A DNA stretch of 11,255 nt from Planctomycetaceae bacterium (GTDB lineage Bacteria; Planctomycetota; Planctomycetia; Pirellulales; Pirellulaceae), in contig DNWZ01000101.1 of NCBI GenBank assembly GCA_003506095.1, positions 10,929 to 22,183 of the forward strand, read 5' to 3'. Under the pieces are notes generated by a model, which was not told the origin of the DNA, searched no databases, and saw nothing but the letters and a program-made list of their open reading frames with translations. Made by a program: the position numbers and the translations under genes. Positions 7,571 through 11,255 of the stretch are shown piece after piece; within the stretch, counting starts at the first letter, position 1; every line of letters starts with the position of its first letter.

Positions 7571-10500
7571 TTCATCGAAATCGCAACTTCAATCGTCTCG
7601 GCCTTTGCAACCGACAGACGCTCCGAGCGCTGATCGGCGCAACCTGTTTGTTCGTCGCTGGCCAATCTGCATCTGCGATCGACTTGCCGATTGCGGTGGA
7701 AAAACCACAGCGGACCGAGCCGGTTGATTTTCATAAAGAGGTGATGCCGCTGCTGCGAAAAAGCTGTGTCGCTTGCCACCAGGCCAAACTGGCCGAAGGC
7801 GGACTGATTCTTGAATCGCTGGCCGAGATGGTCAAAGGTGGCGACAGCGGCGCGGCGGTTGTCGCAGGCAAAGTCGCCGAAAGCTTGTTGATCACGCGAG
7901 CGACTGGTGAAGAGGAACCGCTGATGCCGCCCGAAGGCAATTCTGCTGGCGCTAAACCGCTGACGCCCACCGAATTAGGCCTATTGGCGCTCTGGATCGA
8001 ACAAGGAGCGATTGTTGGCGAATCGATGGCCAGCGACGCTCCGAAATGGCAGCCGATTCCGCAATCCTTCCGCCCGATTTACGCCGTTGACATTTCGCCC
8101 GATGGCCAGTTCGCAGCAGCCGGTCGTGGCAATGCAGTGGCGATCTATGACCTGCGTACAAATCAAGAAATCGGTAAGTTGGTAGACAGCAGTCTGCCGG
8201 AAACGGCGGGCCCAGACGCAGCGGATATCGATCTGGTGCAGTCGATCGCCTTTTCGTCCGACGGCCAAACGGTCGCAACCGGCGGCTATCGATCGGTCAA
8301 ACTTTGGACCAAGCATTACCCGGTTATCGACCCAGCCACGGCCGAACCGGCAATCGTTGCGTGGACGGCCGCGTCGGCGCCTGCTGCCGTCTCGGCCGAT
8401 CGGTCTGTGCTTGCGATCTCACGGTCTGACCAGTCGATTCACGTTTCTCGCGCCGGTGCTACTGAAGTTGCGGTTCGTTTGGCGGCGCACACGCAACCGA
8501 TCGTCGGCCTTGCGGTGGCCGTCACTGGCGACGGAAAAGTCGCGGGTAACGATTTGGCAATCGCCGGACGTTTGCTCAGCGTCGATGCCGGTGGGCGAGT
8601 GATCCTTTGGGACACGGCCACCGGAGCGATCGTTGCCGAGTCCAAAACCTCGAAAACAACCATCGCAACCGCCACAGACTCCGATCTGAAGCAAGTCGTG
8701 TTGCTCGAACCGCTCGGCAACTTAAACGTTTTGCGTTTGGTGGAAGGCGAGGCAACAAAGTGGGAACCGATCGCCATCGAACCGATCACAGCGATTACCG
8801 ATGCCAACGCGATCGCATGGGCGGGTGGTGAAGCGAAGTCGTTGCTGATCGCGACCGAAACGGGTGGGCTGAAGCAGGTCGATATCGCAGGCGCGAAACT
8901 GGTTCGTTCGCTCGATCACGGCGGAGCGGTTGTCGCGGTCGCTGTCGATCCGACAGCACAGCGCATCGTTTCGGCGGGACGCGATGGTGTGATGAAGGTT
9001 TGGGACGCTGCCAAAGGCGAATTGAAACTGACGTTGCGGGGCGATCCTGCAAGAGCGCGGATGTCGGATCAGATGGTGGGCAACGTGAAACGCCAGGAAG
9101 CAAAGCTTGCGCGTTTAACGGCGCATGCTGGCGAATTGGCAAAACGGCTTGAAGGCGAGCAGGCGGCCGTGAAGACGGCAACCGAGTCACGCGACAAGGC
9201 TGTCGAAACTTCCAAAGCGGAGACGACCAAGGCGACCGACGCAGAGAAGGCACTCGCGGCCGCCGAGGCGACGATCAAGGCAGCCGAAGCACGTGTGCCG
9301 GAGCTGGAAGCGAAGATCGTAGAACTGAACAAGAAGAAAGAGGCGACCGTGAAGGCTAAAGCCGACGCGGAAAAAATGGCTGCGGAAAAGGCAGCCGCCG
9401 AAAAGGCAATGGCGGAAAAAATGGCTTCCGATAAAGCTGCTGCGGAAAAAGCTGCTGCCGAGAAAGCTGCTGCCGAAAAAGCTGCTGCGGACGCTCCCGC
9501 TGCCGAACAGCCTGCTGCTGAAGCGACTCAAAGCGACGCACCCGCTGAACCAGCGAAACCAGCAGACGCACCGGCTGCACCCGAAGCGGCGCCGCCGGCC
9601 GAGGCAAAACCCGAAGCAAAGCCGGAACCGACGCCCGATTTTGACGCAATGATCAAAGCGGTCGATGCTGAAATCGCTGCGGCAATCGCCGAAATCGCTG
9701 CGAAGAAGGAAGAGATCGCCAAGACCAACGGCGGACTCGAAGCGATGAAGAAGGCCGTAATGACCACCAAGGAGGCGAAGGACAAGGCCGACGCGGAAGT
9801 CAAGAAACTGCAACAATCGCTCGACGCGAACATCGAGGCCAAGAACCGACTCGATCAATTGATTGCCGCTCATGCCGTCTTGTCAGCGGATGAAAAGCGT
9901 CATTCCGAGTCGTTGACGAAAATCCAGCAACGTTTCACTGCTGATTATGCCGAGAACGCTGCCGCTGCAGTCACCATGGCTTTTTCTGCCGATGGGAAAA
10001 AGTTCGCTTCCCTGCATCGCGACGGGTCGTTACGAGTCTACTTTGGCGACGAAACGACGGCGTCCATCGTGCTGGACAATCATTCGCTGAGTAGCCTAGG
10101 GTTGTCGGTTCCTCAATTGATGTTCGCCGGTGACCACACACTCGTTTCGCTTGCAGCCAATGAAACGGCAACGGCTTGGGATTTGCGTCCGATTTGGAAA
10201 TTGGAACGAACGATTGGTACCCCAGACGATTCGCCTATTTCTGATCGTGTCACTGCGATCGACTTTGACCCGAGCGGAACGACGATCGCAATCGGCAGTG
10301 GCCCAGCCAGCCGAGCGGGACAAGTGCAATTGTTTTCAACGGTCGATGGAAGCTTGGTCCGCGATTTTGGCGACCTGCACAGCGACACCGTCCTGAGCGT
10401 TCGGTTTTCTCCCGATGGCCAAATGATCGCTTCGTCGGCTGCGGACAAGATCATTCGCTTGATCGACCTAGCCGAAAATCGCGTCGTCCGGTCGCTCGAA

Positions 10501-10884
10501 GGTCACACGCATCACGTCATGGCCGTAGCATGGAACGACGATTCCGTGACACTCGCATCTGCTGGTGCAGATCAATCGATCAAGGTTTGGGACACCGAAG
10601 CGGGAACCCAGACACGAACGATTGCCGGAATTTCGAAAGAAGCGACCGCGATTCGATTCGTCAATACAACGACACAGATTCTCTCTGCTGCAGCCGACGG
10701 GAACGTCCGTTTGCACAATTCGGCCGATGGAAAAGCGGTTCGATCTTATGCCGCGGCGGGCGATTTCCTGTTCTGCGTCGCGGTCACACCCGACGGCAAA
10801 AAAGTGCTCTCTGGTGGCCAAGACGGAGTGCTGCGTAGCTGGACCGTTGATGACGGTAAGCTGATCGCCGAAATCAAGCCTTAA
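7567..10884 (+). CDS. PSCyt1 cytochrome domain plus two WD40 propellers split by a coiled coil
   Basis: The protein has 1105 residues. The leader is residues 1-38, with likely cleavage after ASA. A planctomycete cytochrome-type (PSCyt1) domain spans about 52-152: FHKEVMPLLRKSCVACH holds the CXXCH heme motif at 67-71, then GGLILES, and LMPPEG, whose Met120 could be the distal heme ligand. The first propeller (about 168-490) has seven blade ends readable: AIYD 192, VKLW 244, IHVS 291, VILWD 345, LNVLRL 386, LKQVDI 435, MKVWD 476. Residues about 500-790 form a charged coiled coil interrupted by an AAAEK-repeat stretch (601-640) and a Pro/Ala linker (641-690). The second propeller (about 795-1105) again shows seven ends: LRVYF 822, TAWD 869, VQLF 920, IRLID 963, IKVWD 1005, VRLHN 1047, LRSW 1089. 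WD40 propellers are protein-binding platforms, so a heme-bearing extracytoplasmic scaffold is inferred. It is the last gene of the operon and is coupled to the PPC gene. Confidence 0.92.
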   Translation: MIHRNRNFNRLGLCNRQTLRALIGATCLFVAGQSASAIDLPIAVEKPQRTEPVDFHKEVMPLLRKSCVACHQAKLAEGGLILESLAEMVKGGDSGAAVVAGKVAESLLITRATGEEEPLMPPEGNSAGAKPLTPTELGLLALWIEQGAIVGESMASDAPKWQPIPQSFRPIYAVDISPDGQFAAAGRGNAVAIYDLRTNQEIGKLVDSSLPETAGPDAADIDLVQSIAFSSDGQTVATGGYRSVKLWTKHYPVIDPATAEPAIVAWTAASAPAAVSADRSVLAISRSDQSIHVSRAGATEVAVRLAAHTQPIVGLAVAVTGDGKVAGNDLAIAGRLLSVDAGGRVILWDTATGAIVAESKTSKTTIATATDSDLKQVVLLEPLGNLNVLRLVEGEATKWEPIAIEPITAITDANAIAWAGGEAKSLLIATETGGLKQVDIAGAKLVRSLDHGGAVVAVAVDPTAQRIVSAGRDGVMKVWDAAKGELKLTLRGDPARARMSDQMVGNVKRQEAKLARLTAHAGELAKRLEGEQAAVKTATESRDKAVETSKAETTKATDAEKALAAAEATIKAAEARVPELEAKIVELNKKKEATVKAKADAEKMAAEKAAAEKAMAEKMASDKAAAEKAAAEKAAAEKAAADAPAAEQPAAEATQSDAPAEPAKPADAPAAPEAAPPAEAKPEAKPEPTPDFDAMIKAVDAEIAAAIAEIAAKKEEIAKTNGGLEAMKKAVMTTKEAKDKADAEVKKLQQSLDANIEAKNRLDQLIAAHAVLSADEKRHSESLTKIQQRFTADYAENAAAAVTMAFSADGKKFASLHRDGSLRVYFGDETTASIVLDNHSLSSLGLSVPQLMFAGDHTLVSLAANETATAWDLRPIWKLERTIGTPDDSPISDRVTAIDFDPSGTTIAIGSGPASRAGQVQLFSTVDGSLVRDFGDLHSDTVLSVRFSPDGQMIASSAADKIIRLIDLAENRVVRSLEGHTHHVMAVAWNDDSVTLASAGADQSIKVWDTEAGTQTRTIAGISKEATAIRFVNTTTQILSAAADGNVRLHNSADGKAVRSYAAAGDFLFCVAVTPDGKKVLSGGQDGVLRSWTVDDGKLIAEIKP
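9367..9486 (+). repeat. Eight 15-bp units encoding AAAEK-type helix repeats
   Basis: Eight consecutive 15-bp units each encode A/S-E/D-K followed by AA, MA or AM (AEKMA, AEKAA, AEKAM, AEKMA, SDKAA, then AEKAA three times). The last three units are almost identical in DNA (GCNGARAAAGCTGCT). The first five vary more. This pattern suggests recent expansion at the 3' end of an older array. The product is a strongly helix-forming, alternately charged rod resembling the TolA-type spacer, inside the coiled coil between the two propellers. Confidence 0.88.
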
Positions 10885-11081
10885 CGACTGCGGCGGTGCT
10901 CGATTTGCAGGTGTCAATTCGCTTGCATGCCGAACACAAACCTGGCAAACCTGCGGCCACAGCATTTGCGTGGGTGTCTAATGAACACCTGGCAGCGGTG
11001 TTATCGATCAACTGGAAGCCGCAGTCACTCGAGTCTCGAGGGTTGATGTCGTAGAAAGCGTTCGCAGTTACCGGACCACCG

Positions 11082-11124
11082 GTGCGGCGAGAATGCCGCA
11101 CGCTCCTCAGGCCAGTCAACTGGC
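11082..11124. repeat. Two adjacent short hairpins
   Basis: GTGCGGC (11082-11088) and GCCGCAC (11095-11101) form a perfect 7-bp stem with a 6-nt GAGAAT loop. Nine bases later, GCCAG (11111-11115) and CTGGC (11120-11124) form a 5-bp stem with a TCAA loop; T and A flanking the loop could also pair. The second stem is followed by TCTTTC, a poor terminator tail. They may be part of a structured RNA, a weak terminator or a repeat element. Confidence 0.45.
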
Positions 11125-11182
11125 TCTTTCGGCTCGATTGCATGCCGTTGATGGCTGGAACCAAGCAATCGTCCCGACGACT

Positions 11183-11238
11183 GTAGACCCCGGGTCTCGC
11201 TCGACGCGCGGTGCTCGTTTTCACTTACCCGGGGCTAC
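11183..11238. repeat. REP-like long inverted repeat with CCCGGG arms
   Basis: GTAGACCCCGGGT (11183-11195) pairs with ACCCGGGGCTAC (11227-11238). This gives 12 base pairs with one bulged A, enclosing a 31-nt loop. GC-rich palindromic arms of this kind in a non-coding region after an operon resemble REP/BIME-type elements. I recall CCCGGG-cored dispersed repeats in Pirellulaceae genomes but cannot confirm copy number from one window. There is no T run after the second arm, so an intrinsic terminator is unlikely. Confidence 0.5.
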
Positions 11239-11255
11239 AACGTTTCGCCAGCTTC

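Larger units (their letters stand above)
10885..11255. other. Non-coding region after the operon, rich in inverted repeats
   Basis: I see no credible gene in these 371 bp. A minus-strand open frame at 10874-11224 overlaps the end of the WD40 gene and has Cys/Arg/Ser-rich composition unlike its neighbours. The region instead holds several stems (two listed separately). It also has CTCGAG twice at 11028-11040 and a short stem GGTGT 10973-10977 with ACACC 10985-10989. No stem is followed by a clear T run, so the operon terminator is not identified. A gene could begin beyond the right edge. Confidence 0.6.

Noticed and set aside
9187..9873. Minus-strand 228-codon frame rich in Ser, Phe, Gly and Leu
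   Set aside because: It mirrors the AAAEK and Ala/Pro repeats of the WD40 protein gene, so its repetitive look is a by-product of that array.
10874..11224. Minus-strand 116-codon frame at the right end
   Set aside because: It overlaps the WD40 stop, starts within the REP-like stem, and has no signal, domain or consistent codon bias; possible but unsupported.
11183..11238. Intrinsic terminator for the operon
   Set aside because: The stem is strong but has a 31-nt loop, lies about 300 bp past the stop codon, and is not followed by a T run.

Overview
The window looks like a chromosomal segment from a planctomycete, most like the Pirellulaceae (Rhodopirellula/Blastopirellula type). The reason is protein content: a Tat-exported DUF1501 protein, a DUF1549/DUF1553 (PSCyt2/PSD1) cytochrome-like protein, a PPC-type Ig-like exported protein, and a very large PSCyt1-WD40 protein. 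This is a gene set strongly associated with that phylum. Start codons mostly lack a good Shine-Dalgarno sequence, which also fits. No transposase, integrase, CRISPR array, rRNA or tRNA was seen. All family assignments come from reading motifs, not from a database search.

Layout. Positions 1-350 (minus) hold the 5' part of a membrane-anchored protein of unknown function that runs off the left edge. Positions 476-883 (minus) hold a small cytoplasmic DUF2780-like protein. Positions 884-1247 are a divergent intergenic region with a weak candidate promoter and a 5'-leader hairpin for the rightward operon. From 1248 to 10884 four large genes run rightward: DUF1501 (1248-2591), DUF1549/DUF1553 (2588-5233), an IPT/PPC-domain protein (5309-7570) and PSCyt1-WD40 (7567-10884). 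The first two overlap by the 4-nt ATGA, as do the last two; a 75-bp gap separates the pairs. Positions 10885-11255 have no convincing gene but contain several inverted repeats, including a long CCCGGG-type stem.

How the genes may work together. All four products carry export signals: the DUF1501 protein a Tat signal, the other three Sec-type leaders. Two of them carry c-type heme motifs: CX4CH and CXXCH in the DUF1553 protein, CXXCH in the WD40 protein. The PPC and WD40 proteins add adhesive or scaffold domains. I infer a co-expressed extracytoplasmic assembly with heme proteins on a scaffold. Substrate and reaction cannot be read from the sequence. The most distinctive piece is the 1105-residue protein, which has a cytochrome-like N-terminus and two seven-bladed propellers separated by a long Ala/Glu/Lys coiled coil.
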